A stretch of 63,336 bases of DNA from an uncultured Synechococcus sp. (GCA_937911865.1 CALDSK010000189.1:1-63336), one strand, 5' to 3'. Shown: positions 1 to 9,769, counted from the stretch's first letter. The notes: generated by a model not told the origin, from the letters alone. Translations and numbers: made by a program.

Positions 1-158
1 GGGTCAGCGCCAATCTGCTAAGACCTTGGCAGCAGGTGTTTCCAATTCCTGAATTTCCAATTCCTGAATTAGAGCTCGGCTTTGAAAGACTCATTGAACT
101 GATGAACCAGTTTCAGGGAGCGCCTTTCAGGGCTTCTCCTTCTATTTCCTCTGCCTAG
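1..158 (+). CDS. C-terminal end of an unidentified protein (partial)
   Basis: An open frame (codons starting at position 3) runs in from the window edge and ends at TAG 156-158, giving about 51 residues. The visible peptide contains a short duplicated Pro-Ile-Pro-Glu motif, encoded by a tandem DNA repeat around 43-75, and then an amphipathic Leu/Glu-rich stretch. I do not recognise the family, and the upstream part is outside the window. The absence of stops and the protein-like composition favour a real gene end over chance, but 150 bp is weak evidence. Confidence 0.35.
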   Translation, partial: VSANLLRPWQQVFPIPEFPIPELELGFERLIELMNQFQGAPFRASPSISSA

Positions 159-1252
159 AGTCATTGAAGAGCGTTAACACAATCTCTGAAACTTTTGCTG
201 AGAGAGTCTTGAAGCCTATAAATTCTTGTGCCTGAAAATACATAATAGCCTCAACTATATCGAAAATTATTATAATTTATTCTGCACCATGTGTTTGAAA
301 CCCGGAATATTTATTGAAAGATTTCAACAATTATCTATCCTGATAACTTTTTTCAATGCATGTCTTTCTTGGATTTTCAGATTCCAATTACATAGTTCCT
401 TTACACAGGGAGAAATCGAGTTACTATCGGTCCAGTGTAAGTGTTGAGGCTTTAACGTCCTTGGCAGTAGCTGTTTTTCCCAGTTATGCTTTTGGACTAG
501 TTTCTTGGACGTAGATTCAGCGACAGTAGCGAGGCATAGCGGTGACCGAGTTCAGTAGGTTGCATTTCACGAGTGGTAGCCACCTAGTCAGAGAGTAATG
601 TCAGTAGTTTACCTAAGCCTCTGTCTCCTTCAGAACAAGGCATTCCTGCAAGTCTTGTTCTGAAGGTAGTTAGCTGTCTCTGTGGGTAGTTTAGTTTCTC
701 TCACCCTGCCTTACTAGAGAAAGCAGGAACGCAGATGGATGGGTAATGCAGTGGTGAGCTTCGCGGTTACACAATCATTAAGTATATATGTGAGAGAGGT
801 GCAGTTTAGTGCGAGGTATTACACATTACTCCTTATTAGAAAGCAGATACATCATTTAGTTTACGTTAGCTGTACTGTATGGCTTTTCTCTATGCGAATG
901 ATATCGAGCCTGTTGACAGCAGAGTCGTCTAAGTCAAGGTTAGTTATAGAGCGTATGTGACTCGCACAGTTTCTCTTGTTTGTAGCCTGCGTAGTTGAAC
1001 TTATAGCCTCCGTCTTTCACAGGATGATATGTCGATGCTGCTTCTGAGTGATGAGTTTGCCTAGTCTTACATAGTACATCTTCGAACGTGCATGTTATCA
1101 AATGTGCATTTTATTAAGTTTGTAGTCTTTGTCAGTATTGGCTAACTCAGCACAAGGCGTATCAGACAAAGCTACGGGTCATCTACCAATCTCTCTTTCG
1201 GAGATTTTGGATCGTACTTTGTCGATAACTTCCAGCGAAATAATATTGAAGA
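159..1252. other. Long non-coding or unrecognised stretch upstream of the first RTX gene
   Basis: About 1.1 kb holds no convincing gene. The two short open frames (226-447 and 739-960) have unusual composition, no ribosome-binding site and no family resemblance. The DNA is AT-rich, with many short TAG/CTAG-containing repeats. The one clear structure is the inverted repeat at 627-666. The stretch may hold a decayed gene or a long 5' regulatory region for the RTX gene at 1253. Confidence 0.4.
627..666. repeat. 13-bp perfect inverted repeat
   Basis: The arms CCTTCAGAACAAG (627-639) and CTTGTTCTGAAGG (654-666) are perfectly complementary around a 14-base loop. No T-run follows on either side, so this is not a classical terminator. 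It lies about 590 bp upstream of the RTX gene and could be an RNA hairpin or a protein-binding site. Confidence 0.55.
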
Positions 1253-4200
1253 ATGGATATGCAAAACCATCAGACAACAGCATCACATAGCGCACCTCAT
1301 ACCGGTGGACATGGTGATAATTCAATGCACAGTGGTTCAGCTCATAGCGGCAATCCAGTGAAACTGAAGGAGCACACAGCGCTTCTAAATCTGCTTCCGC
1401 ATGGAGAGGCTACCCATATCGCTACTAGAAGCGGTGCTTGGTTTGACCCGAACACGTGGGAGTCTAAGCAAGTTCCTCCTACAGGTGCTAGGGTCCTTAT
1501 CCCTTACGGTAAGACTGTCTCTTATAACGGAGAGAGCGATCAAAGGCTCAAAATTGTCCGTGTAGATGGAACTCTTCAGTTTGCTAGTAATAAGAATACT
1601 AAGCTTGTTGTCGATACGCTAATCACTGATACAAAGAGTAATCTTCAAATTGGAACGGCAGCTAATCCCATACAAGCTGACAAGACTGCTCAAATTGTTA
1701 TTGATGGCAGTGAAGCAATCGATAAAACGCAGGATCCTACCTTACTTGGACGTGGCGTAATTACGCATGGCAAAGTAAGAATCTATGGTCAGGACAAAGC
1801 TGATTTTGTCACGTTGGCAAAAGATGCGAAAGCTGGTGATAGTCAGCTGTTGTTGAAAACTCTTCCTAAGGGCTGGCGGGTCGGCGACCAGCTCGTTTTG
1901 GGGGGCACTAGCAAAAGCAATAGTGGTTCACATGCCAATAATTCCAAGTTTCAAGATGAGGTTTTGACGATTACGTCTATTCAGGGCAAAGTTGTCAAGT
2001 TTACAAACAACGATATAAAGTCTGGAGCAAAAAACGTACTGCGTTTCGACCACACGCGCCCTGCGGGTTTCCAAGATAAACTGAATCTCTATGTTGCGAA
2101 CACATCGCGCAACATTGTTTTCGAGACGGCAAATGCTGACAAGACCCCCATTCAACAGCGCGGTCATGTCATGTTTATGCATAATCCAGACGTGATTGTA
2201 GAAAATGCTGGTTTTTATAATTTAGGTCGCAGCGACAAGGATAAGCTCGTCGATGACATTGGTCGAAATCGAGACGGGCGGGTTGGCAAGGGTACGAATG
2301 TTCGTGGCCGCTACTCTTTTCACTTCCATCGTACGGGTGCTGAGGATATCAACGGTGTGCGCGCTGTTGCCAGAGGTAATGCGGTTGTTGGTAGTCCCGG
2401 ATGGGGCATGGTGCAGCACGATAGCCATGCGCTGCTGGACAGTAATGTGGTCTTTGATGTTGTAGGTACTGGTATTGCCGCCGAAGATGGTAATGAAATT
2501 GGCTGGTGGACTAACAATATTACAATTAAGACGACGGGATCTACACAAACCAGAGGGCTAACCCGATATGGCCCTGCCTCAGCCCGGATAGACAACTTTG
2601 ACATGGGTGTCCAAGGTGAAGGGTACTGGGTTCAGGGTGCTGGCCAGGTGGGTATGAGCGGTAATGTCGCGGTTAGTGCTGCCGGGGCGAGCATCAATCT
2701 TTTCGGTGGCGGTGATGGTGGTGAAAAAGCCAGGACCATTAATGAAATTAAGACCAAAAATCTGCCTAAGTACTTGCAGCCACTTGCAGGTGGAAAAGAT
2801 ACGATTGATGTAACTCAGGTTCCTTTGTTTAAGTTTACTGGGTTTGAAAGCTATAACGCTGACGAAGGCATTATTGTTTGGGGCCGTGTGAGAGATGATA
2901 GGCTTAAGCGCTCTAACGATATTCGCACTAAAATTGAAAATTTCAAGCTGTGGAATATCGAGTATAAAGGCGTCGATGTTTTGTACAGCACCAAAATAGA
3001 CTTTGAGAATGGTCTTTTGCTCGGTGAGGGTGAAAACAATAGTTTTGGTATCACAACCAACCAGCTAGGTAAGGATATCCGGATGAAAAACCTTCGTGTT
3101 GAGGGTTTTGAATACGGTGTGAAAGAGCCGTTGGATAAGTTTGCTGTGACAGAGCAGACGGCATCGAGCATTGAGAATAGCTATTTTGCTAACAATGGTC
3201 AGCACCTGTTTTCCTTAAAGGATAATAAGCCCATTGCCTTTTCCGACTATTTTAAGGTCATTAATACTGAATTTGGACCTGCTTTTTCGAAGAATGCAGC
3301 GCCAACAGCTGGTTTTACAACAGCAGCTATGGGGCCTTCAAAAGTTACATTTGATGCGAGTAAGTCATTTGATATCGATATTCCTCAATCAAAGTCGCAG
3401 TCGAATTTAGGAATTGCTAGCTACGGCTGGGACTTTGATGGCGATAACAAGATCGACCGATGGGGACGCGTCATCAACCAGCGTTTTGACAAGGCTGGTC
3501 AGAAAAAAGTGAAGCTGACGGTTTGGGATGGTTTTGGTGCTACCAATTCAACTGTTCAAACGATCAATGTCAAAGTGGGTGGGCCTAATCCCTCTATCCC
3601 ATTGCCTAATGGTGGTGGTGGTCCAATTAATATTTCAGGGACCAGAAGGAATGATGTTCTCGTTGGCAATGATCAAAATAATCTCATTAGTGGTAACTCT
3701 GGTAACGATACCATTCGAGCTGGTAGTGGTAACGACTTTGTTAAATCAGGCAAGGGGGATGATGTTGTTGATGGTGAGGGCGGTAAGGATCGACTACTCG
3801 GCGGTGCTGGCAATGACGTTATTCGAGGGGGCTCTGGAGACGATCAGATCTTAGGCGATGGTGGTAACGACAAACTCTTTGGCGGCACAGGTAACGACAT
3901 TGTTGATGGTAAGAAAGGAAACGACGTGATTGCTGGTGTGGATACTACGATTGCGGCACCTGGCAGGGCCGAATTGGATTACTTGTTTGGTGGGCAAGGT
4001 GCTGACAAGTTCTTGCTAGGAGATAAATCGAAGGTGTACTACAACGATGGTATTTTGAGTTCGGCTGGTGTTGAGGACCTAGCGATTATCAAAGACTTTA
4101 ACCACAATGCGGGCGACACGATTCAGCTGCGTGGTCGAGCTAGTGACTATCGATTGGGGGCCGCACCGATTGGTAAGACGAAAGATGTTGGGATCTTCTT

Positions 4201-4291
4201 GAAAGCTGGTCAGGGTAAGGATGAGTTGATTGCGGTTGTTACCGGAAAGAATGACCTCAATCTTAATTCTGCTGCATTTAACTTCGTTTGA
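1253..4291 (+). CDS. Large extracellular G8 / PKD / RTX calcium-binding protein
   Basis: This is a 1012-residue modular protein with no N-terminal signal peptide. Residues about 57-150 resemble a G8 domain, with the typical Trp pattern around GAWFDPNTW. A long Asn/Gly-rich middle is likely a right-handed beta-helix. Residues about 684-778 are a PKD fold with a GWDFDGD motif. About ten glycine-aspartate RTX nonapeptides (about 797-898) would bind calcium. The last 105 residues form a domain shared with the next two genes and end in a hydrophobic FNFV, which suits a type I (ABC) secretion signal. G8 proteins such as animal CEMIP act on or bind polysaccharides, so a role on extracellular glycan is plausible but inferred. 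It is the first of three tandem RTX genes, pointing toward a glycan-synthesis cluster. Confidence 0.85.
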   Translation: MDMQNHQTTASHSAPHTGGHGDNSMHSGSAHSGNPVKLKEHTALLNLLPHGEATHIATRSGAWFDPNTWESKQVPPTGARVLIPYGKTVSYNGESDQRLKIVRVDGTLQFASNKNTKLVVDTLITDTKSNLQIGTAANPIQADKTAQIVIDGSEAIDKTQDPTLLGRGVITHGKVRIYGQDKADFVTLAKDAKAGDSQLLLKTLPKGWRVGDQLVLGGTSKSNSGSHANNSKFQDEVLTITSIQGKVVKFTNNDIKSGAKNVLRFDHTRPAGFQDKLNLYVANTSRNIVFETANADKTPIQQRGHVMFMHNPDVIVENAGFYNLGRSDKDKLVDDIGRNRDGRVGKGTNVRGRYSFHFHRTGAEDINGVRAVARGNAVVGSPGWGMVQHDSHALLDSNVVFDVVGTGIAAEDGNEIGWWTNNITIKTTGSTQTRGLTRYGPASARIDNFDMGVQGEGYWVQGAGQVGMSGNVAVSAAGASINLFGGGDGGEKARTINEIKTKNLPKYLQPLAGGKDTIDVTQVPLFKFTGFESYNADEGIIVWGRVRDDRLKRSNDIRTKIENFKLWNIEYKGVDVLYSTKIDFENGLLLGEGENNSFGITTNQLGKDIRMKNLRVEGFEYGVKEPLDKFAVTEQTASSIENSYFANNGQHLFSLKDNKPIAFSDYFKVINTEFGPAFSKNAAPTAGFTTAAMGPSKVTFDASKSFDIDIPQSKSQSNLGIASYGWDFDGDNKIDRWGRVINQRFDKAGQKKVKLTVWDGFGATNSTVQTINVKVGGPNPSIPLPNGGGGPINISGTRRNDVLVGNDQNNLISGNSGNDTIRAGSGNDFVKSGKGDDVVDGEGGKDRLLGGAGNDVIRGGSGDDQILGDGGNDKLFGGTGNDIVDGKKGNDVIAGVDTTIAAPGRAELDYLFGGQGADKFLLGDKSKVYYNDGILSSAGVEDLAIIKDFNHNAGDTIQLRGRASDYRLGAAPIGKTKDVGIFLKAGQGKDELIAVVTGKNDLNLNSAAFNFV

Positions 4292-4301
4292 TTCTAATGC
4301 G

Positions 4302-4328
4302 GCAGCGTCGGTATGGTTTCGACGCTGC
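4302..4328 (+). terminator. Hairpin between RTX genes 1 and 2
   Basis: Arms GCAGCGTCG (4302-4310) and CGACGCTGC (4320-4328) form a 9-bp GC-rich stem 10 bases after the first RTX stop codon. Only a short TGTTT follows, so it is a weak terminator or an mRNA-stabilising hairpin. Confidence 0.45.
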
Positions 4329-4416
4329 TGTTTAGTGAGATATTGCTCATTTGTGAGAAGGCCCTTCAACCTTGTTGCTTGTGTGCTGGCCTCAATTGCT
4401 CATAACTAAGGAAAAA

Positions 4417-6558
4417 ATGGGAGTTATTATAGTTACAACGACTGCTGATCGGGGAAGTGGATCTCTGCGAAATGCGATTGATGCTGCCACAGATGGTGAC
4501 ACCATTAGATTTGCTAGTGGGCTAGCAAATAAGGTGATTTCGCTGACCAGCGGACAGCTAGAAATTAAGAAAACGTTAACTATAGATGGTGGCAATGCGC
4601 CTGGCCTCAAGATCAGCGGCAGGAAGGCTAGCCGGGTTATTCAAGTTGAAAAGAACAAGACAGCCACGCTAAAGAATCTTACGGTTGCTGATGGCAAGAC
4701 AAACGGTGCGGGCGGTGGCATTAAAGCGAAGCAAGGTAGCACCTTAGCGCTAAATAATGTGCTTGTGTTGAATAATACCTCAGAACTGGGGGGTGGTCTG
4801 AGAGTTGGCCATCTGGCCAAGGTCACGATTGTGAACAGTACCTTTAATGGTAATGATGGTACGCTAACGTCTAAGTTCTCAGGGTTTAGTGGGGGCGCGA
4901 TCGCAACCGAATCTCGTTCAGAACTCACCATCAAAGGCAGCACCTTTGCCAACAACAAAGGTTTCAACGGTGGGGCCATCTACAGCTACTCAACTACCAA
5001 ATTCACTATTGAAGACTCCATCTTTGCGAAAAATAGCGCCACCAAATCCGGGGGTGGTGGCGCTATCTTTACCGATGGCATCAATCCCTTTGGTCCCGCT
5101 AGGCCTACCGTGGGTGGAACACTCTCGATTACAGGTAGCCGCTTTGAAGACAACAAGGCAGAAGGCGGCGGCGGTGCCCTGTTTTTGTATGGCTATGGAA
5201 AAGATAAAAGCGTCATTGAAGATACAATTTTTCAAAGAAACAGAGTTTCTTTGAACAAAAATGGTGAAGCCCGAGGGGGAGCGCTGCAATCTAACATGGG
5301 AATTAATCTCCTCAATGTTAGCTTTGCGAACAACACAGCGACTAAGCAGGGCGGCGCTTTGTGGCTGAACGGAAAGCGACAGCCAATCAATATCGTCAAC
5401 AGTACCTTTTCTCGCAATGGAGTTCGTGATGATGCAGGTGGTGCGATGTTCCTCAATACGAAATCGAATCCTGTCAACATCACTAACTCCACGATTGTCT
5501 ACAATTCTTCTGGGCGGGCAAATGGAGCGCTGTGGTACGACGGTGAGGGAAGCCGCGCCATTAAATTGAAGAACTCGATCGTTGCTTTTAATACGGCGGT
5601 GCGTGACCGCAGACAAGACCAAGTAGGTTTCCAAGCCCTTGATGGTGGCGGCAACATCGAATTCTCTCTTAACAAAAAGGCCTTGAAAGCGCTGGCAGGC
5701 AGTAAGGTTATCGATCCACGACTGGATGCGCTCAAAAATATCAACGGCACCTTTGTGCATCCGTTACGCTCTAATAGTCCTGCTATTAATGCGGGCATTA
5801 AAGGAGGTGCTCCACTGCTCGATCAGCGAAGGTCTAAGCGTGACGGTCGAGTTGATATTGGTGCCTTTGAGGCTATCGGCTCTGCTGCGTCATCTCAGCC
5901 ATTACCGCCGATACCACCGACACCCAAACCGCTAGCCCCCTCACAGCCTAATCCGAGCTTTCCTAATACCAATTTGCCTCTGATTTCTGGCACCTCAGGT
6001 AAAGATAAGCTTAGTGGCACCAACCGTAGTGAATGGCTAAAAGGCTTCAGTGGCAATGACAAAATAAAAGCTAAGGGTGGCAATGATCGCCTCTATGGCG
6101 GCGGTGGCAACGATTTCCTCATTGCTGGTGCGGGCAACGACTTATTACTCGGTGGTGGTCAGAACGACACGCTAAAAGGTAGTAATGGCAATGACATCCT
6201 CATTGGGGTGGATACTAGCGATCAGCGCCCTGGAACGAAAGAGAGAGATGTTCTCGTAGGGGGAGCTGGCCGTGATGTCTTCGTTTTGGGCAACCGGGAA
6301 AAAGTCTTCTACAGCGATAGAATCAATAACCAACTGAGTCGCGAAGACTACGCACTAATCAAGGACTTCAACCAGAAACATCGCGACAAAATTCAGCTTC
6401 GCGGCAAGGCCAGCAACTATCAGCTAAGAAAAGTTTCCTTAGGAAAGACAGAGGCTACAGGCATTTTCCTGAAACAGGATGGAGAATCTGAATTAATTAG
6501 TGTTGTTCAGAGTCCTCAGAGTCTTACTTTGCAGAGCACCGCATTTAATTTTGTCTGA
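4417..6558 (+). CDS. Beta-helix / RTX calcium-binding surface protein
   Basis: The ATG at 4417 is chosen over the in-frame start at 4372 because TAAGGA sits five bases upstream and the protein then begins directly with the conserved beta-helix cap (MGVIIVTTTADRGSGSLR). The product is about 713 residues. Residues 1 to about 490 form a right-handed parallel beta-helix of the kind seen in polymorphic outer-membrane/choice-of-anchor proteins, with repeated GGA, NSTF and N-rich turns. A Pro-rich linker, RTX nonapeptides (about 523-602) and the shared C-terminal domain ending FNFV follow. No signal peptide is visible, consistent with type I export. The binding target is unknown. The order of modules and the shared tail tie it to the neighbouring genes. 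Confidence 0.83.
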   Translation: MGVIIVTTTADRGSGSLRNAIDAATDGDTIRFASGLANKVISLTSGQLEIKKTLTIDGGNAPGLKISGRKASRVIQVEKNKTATLKNLTVADGKTNGAGGGIKAKQGSTLALNNVLVLNNTSELGGGLRVGHLAKVTIVNSTFNGNDGTLTSKFSGFSGGAIATESRSELTIKGSTFANNKGFNGGAIYSYSTTKFTIEDSIFAKNSATKSGGGGAIFTDGINPFGPARPTVGGTLSITGSRFEDNKAEGGGGALFLYGYGKDKSVIEDTIFQRNRVSLNKNGEARGGALQSNMGINLLNVSFANNTATKQGGALWLNGKRQPINIVNSTFSRNGVRDDAGGAMFLNTKSNPVNITNSTIVYNSSGRANGALWYDGEGSRAIKLKNSIVAFNTAVRDRRQDQVGFQALDGGGNIEFSLNKKALKALAGSKVIDPRLDALKNINGTFVHPLRSNSPAINAGIKGGAPLLDQRRSKRDGRVDIGAFEAIGSAASSQPLPPIPPTPKPLAPSQPNPSFPNTNLPLISGTSGKDKLSGTNRSEWLKGFSGNDKIKAKGGNDRLYGGGGNDFLIAGAGNDLLLGGGQNDTLKGSNGNDILIGVDTSDQRPGTKERDVLVGGAGRDVFVLGNREKVFYSDRINNQLSREDYALIKDFNQKHRDKIQLRGKASNYQLRKVSLGKTEATGIFLKQDGESELISVVQSPQSLTLQSTAFNFV

Positions 6559-6747
6559 CACTTGGTTTGGAAACTCGATCTGATTGTGTGTCATCTACTT
6601 CACGCCAAGAAGGATCTTTAAATGTTGTCTACGTAGCCTCCGGATAGCTCCGCTTTCTTCTCCGGTTCTATCAGGTATGTCTCCAACCGCCCCAACCGTA
6701 TCTACAAAACCATCAGTCACCATTCACATACAGGATTTCTAATTACT

Positions 6748-8127
6748 ATGAGTCAAGATTTCGCTTTGAACTTCCAACGGATTGCCTACAGTGCTGATGG
6801 CAACGCCGATCCCGATGATATTGGTGCAACCCCTGCTGGCTTAGCGATGCTCGCTCACGCTGGTTTGCAAGATAGTCTGGTTCACTACCATGTAAACTCT
6901 CAAATTTGGAAAAAGCCAAACGCGAAAGCCGAGCAGATGCGCGAAAGTGCCTTTGGTAGCGCGACTCGCATGGGATTCGATCGTAGATCATTTTTTGATG
7001 CGTCTCAAGAACACAGCAAACAAGGCGATAGCAACGCGGCAACACGGCATTTAGCCAATGCTATCAATGCTTCTTCTTCCAAGGATCCCCTTTACATTAT
7101 AGCTGCTGGTCCAATGGAATCTATCTATCAGGCTGTAGAGCTAGCCAATGTCAATAAGCGTTCACTGGTAAAAGTGATTTCGCACTCTAGCATTAATGAC
7201 AACAACGTTGGTGACGGCCGTGGTCGTACTCGTAGCGATTTAGAAAAACTGGGCGTGAGCTTTGTGGATATTCCAGATCAAAATGGTGGCTTCAGTACCC
7301 ATAAAGATTTTAGACCTTGGTCGTGGATGAAAAGTAGCGGCAACTCAGATTTGAAATGGACTTATGATCGCATGCAGGCTGCTGGCAAGGCCGATATTTC
7401 CGATGCGGGTATGGTTTATTACGCACTCACAGGCGATGCTAAAGGTAATATCAGTAAGCTTAAACAATTCTTCAGCTCTAAGCCTACCGGACCTGATGGT
7501 CCAACTCCTCCATCCTCGCCAACTATTCCTCTGAACCCTCCCAAGCCTCCTGCCCCTCAACCTCCCCTAGTGCCGACACCGCCATCTAACCCGACTTCGC
7601 CTAATCTAGGCGAGGACGGCTATGTCAAGGGGACTTCAGGTAATGATAACTTGTTCGGTAATAGCCAGAGCCAGACACTACGAGGTCGCAAAGGTGATGA
7701 CCGTATTACAGCTGGTGCTGGAAATGACAAAGTGTTTGGCAATAAAGGTAATGACACCCTTGTTGGTGTAAAAGTAGACGCCGCTTTGCCAGGACAGGGC
7801 GAGCAAGATATCTTAGGAGGGGGGAAAGGTGCTGACACTTTTGTTCTGGGCAATGCCTCTAAAGTTTTCTACAATGATGGCAATGCTAGCACTGCAGGTA
7901 CTACAGATTATGCCTTCTTGCAGGATTTTAATCTGCAAGAAGGCGATACAATCCAGCTCAAGGGACAAGCTAGCAACTACGTGCTAGGTGTTTCTCCTAA
8001 TAGTAATGGCAGAGATACTTCTATTCTCCTCAAAACATCAGGTCAAAATGAACTGATTGGTGTTATTTCACAAAAAGGCGGCAATCAAAAACTCAGTCTC
8101 AATAGTGCTGTTTTTGATTTCGTCTAG
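6748..8127 (+). CDS. Nucleoside-hydrolase-like / RTX protein
   Basis: This 459-residue protein begins with a domain (about 10-245) resembling the inosine-uridine nucleoside hydrolase fold. The acidic calcium/ribose motif appears as DGNADPDD at residues 17-24, and AAGPMESIYQAVE matches the family's second glycine turn. A Pro-rich linker (about 251-285), a short RTX block (about 291-343) and the same C-terminal domain as the two upstream genes (ending FDFV) follow. The enzyme may be exported to cleave a nucleoside or glycosidic bond outside the cell, but activity is inferred; it could be a binding version of the fold. It is the last gene of the tandem RTX trio. Confidence 0.8.
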   Translation: MSQDFALNFQRIAYSADGNADPDDIGATPAGLAMLAHAGLQDSLVHYHVNSQIWKKPNAKAEQMRESAFGSATRMGFDRRSFFDASQEHSKQGDSNAATRHLANAINASSSKDPLYIIAAGPMESIYQAVELANVNKRSLVKVISHSSINDNNVGDGRGRTRSDLEKLGVSFVDIPDQNGGFSTHKDFRPWSWMKSSGNSDLKWTYDRMQAAGKADISDAGMVYYALTGDAKGNISKLKQFFSSKPTGPDGPTPPSSPTIPLNPPKPPAPQPPLVPTPPSNPTSPNLGEDGYVKGTSGNDNLFGNSQSQTLRGRKGDDRITAGAGNDKVFGNKGNDTLVGVKVDAALPGQGEQDILGGGKGADTFVLGNASKVFYNDGNASTAGTTDYAFLQDFNLQEGDTIQLKGQASNYVLGVSPNSNGRDTSILLKTSGQNELIGVISQKGGNQKLSLNSAVFDFV

Positions 8128-8143
8128 TCCTTGCTTGGTTCTA

Positions 8144-8187
8144 TTGCTGTAGCCATCCGCTGATGTATTAACAGATGGCTACAGCAA
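8144..8187 (+). terminator. 14-bp hairpin after the RTX trio
   Basis: TTGCTGTAGCCATC (8144-8157) and GATGGCTACAGCAA (8174-8187) pair perfectly around a 16-base loop, 16 bases after the third RTX stop. The trailing T-run is poor. It is the most likely end of the plus-strand transcript, facing the converging glycan cluster. Confidence 0.6.
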
Positions 8188-8280
8188 AGTTTGTCAGTTT
8201 GAGTATTAGTGTAAGCAAAGCGTAGATTATCGAATAGTTCCAATAATCACGGGAGAGCAATCCCTGTAGTTGTTAGGATT

Positions 8281-8311
8281 TTTTCAAGTGCAACGAGTTT
8301 ACACTTGAAAA
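8281..8311 (-). terminator. Hairpin after the polymerase gene
   Basis: TTTTCAAGTG (8281-8290) and CACTTGAAAA (8302-8311) form a 10-bp stem just beyond the minus-strand stop at 8322. Its A/T flanks make it a plausible end of the glycan operon on the minus strand. Confidence 0.4.
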
Positions 8312-8321
8312 CAAATAGGGA

Positions 8322-9707
8322 CTACGATGCGCTGGAACGAGTTTTCTGAAGACTTTTAAGTGAAACTTTTTCTTTAACTTCTTGCCAACGCAATCCAATT
8401 AAAACCGCAACGGTCAGAACTTGTCCAGGTTCTTCCATTTGAGTAATGATAAATCCTAAAGATGCGGTGGAAAGTAGGAGAAACTTGCAAAAGTCATCCA
8501 CGCAAACCCTGCGCCACACGATGGAGCAAATATACAAATAGCTAGCTAAACCAACGACACCCAAATCTCCCCAGATGCCTGCCCAGGTAAATAGTGGGAA
8601 GAAGATAGTAGACTCTTTTGCCAGAAACCCCTCTTTAACGACTAGAAAAACGTCACTAGAGGCCGGATGGATAGTGGCTCCCAAAGGTTGCAGCAGTGAT
8701 TGATAGTCTCGTAATACCCACCCACCTAATCGAGTGACCGTGTGACCAGGCCCCAGTCCGAATAGCCAGTTCAGTGGGTTTGTGTAGTAGAACGGCACGA
8801 AGCTGACAGCTGCTAGTATGGTCTGAGCAGCTTCTCCGTCTATTCCCCAAATGTCTCTATAGACCCAGTTTTGGTAAGGTGCTAAAGCTTCAGATTCTAT
8901 ATGTTGGACAGCCCAGGCAAAGGAAAGAAGGATAATGATGATGCCTGCCAGATAGAGCAGAAGCTTAACAGGCTGGTCAAATTTGGAAAATGTCAGCAGT
9001 ATCCATCCTATAAATAGGCCCAGGAAGACTTGTTTGGAGTCCGATGCTTGGGTTTGATAGAGTGCGCCGAGGAGAATGCTAATTCGTATCCATTTGGGAA
9101 CGGTCTTAAAAGCTGTGTAGAAATAAATGGCGAAATAAATAGAGACGGTGCAAGAGACATAGTTGGCAGCGCTGCCGCCGCCGCCGCCAAAGACACCGGT
9201 TATATTATCTTGCAGTGTACCGCCTTGTGGCTTGGGATAGATTCCAATTGGCATCAGAATAGATTGCGTGATTGCCAACAACAGATTAAATCCAGCAAAT
9301 CCCAGTAGCCAAAGCTTGAAATTCTTTAACCGCCTTCCCATCAGCGGCAAGATTATGATGCAGAGCAAAATTAAAAAAGGCTCTGCTTGAAACATGAACT
9401 GTAGGAAAATATTGACGATCCCAGCGTCGTTCAAGAAAGCGCTGATGACAGTGACCGTCAGTAAAACGGCTAGTGCGCCAATGATCTCCCAAAAAATGCT
9501 AATTTGCTGGCGATTTCTGATGCGAGTAGTCAATGCCGCAATGCCAAATGCGAGCGGAATTGCACCAAAGTGAGCGAAGTTGATGACTGCAGGGGCACCG
9601 AACGATGTGAAGAGGCGAGGGAAGAAGGCGGTAGCAAATGCAAATAAAACCAGCGCGGAATTTCTGAGCGTTCCCTGCTTTGTCGACTTTAGTACACGCT
9701 CAGTCAT
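8322..9707 (-). CDS. Wzy/O-antigen-ligase-like polysaccharide polymerase
   Basis: This 461-residue, strongly hydrophobic protein has about ten membrane segments and one large periplasmic loop (about residues 255-370) rich in Trp, Gly and Tyr, including GLGPGHTVTR. That layout is typical of O-antigen polymerases and ligases, which join undecaprenyl-linked repeat units outside the inner membrane. Such proteins have little sequence identity, so polymerase versus ligase cannot be decided. It is the last gene of a 14-gene minus-strand glycan cluster, 62 bp after a GT4 glycosyltransferase, which supports a role in assembling that polymer. Confidence 0.75.
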   Translation of the reverse strand: MTERVLKSTKQGTLRNSALVLFAFATAFFPRLFTSFGAPAVINFAHFGAIPLAFGIAALTTRIRNRQQISIFWEIIGALAVLLTVTVISAFLNDAGIVNIFLQFMFQAEPFLILLCIIILPLMGRRLKNFKLWLLGFAGFNLLLAITQSILMPIGIYPKPQGGTLQDNITGVFGGGGGSAANYVSCTVSIYFAIYFYTAFKTVPKWIRISILLGALYQTQASDSKQVFLGLFIGWILLTFSKFDQPVKLLLYLAGIIIILLSFAWAVQHIESEALAPYQNWVYRDIWGIDGEAAQTILAAVSFVPFYYTNPLNWLFGLGPGHTVTRLGGWVLRDYQSLLQPLGATIHPASSDVFLVVKEGFLAKESTIFFPLFTWAGIWGDLGVVGLASYLYICSIVWRRVCVDDFCKFLLLSTASLGFIITQMEEPGQVLTVAVLIGLRWQEVKEKVSLKSLQKTRSSAS

Positions 9708-9769
9708 AGGCTTGTTGGCATCCTACTTCAAATGGACGCTTGCTGATAAAACAAGATATGCAGTGAGAT

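Noticed and set aside
226..447. 73-residue open frame
   Set aside because: Unusual composition, no ribosome-binding site and no family resemblance in AT-rich DNA.
739..960. 73-residue open frame
   Set aside because: Same reasons; it looks like chance.
3640..3945. Short regular repeats resembling a CRISPR array
   Set aside because: They are coding RTX nonapeptides in frame with the surrounding protein, with no constant repeat/spacer structure.
4990..5760. 256-residue minus-strand open frame
   Set aside because: Antisense to the beta-helix RTX gene, with composition expected from an antisense shadow.
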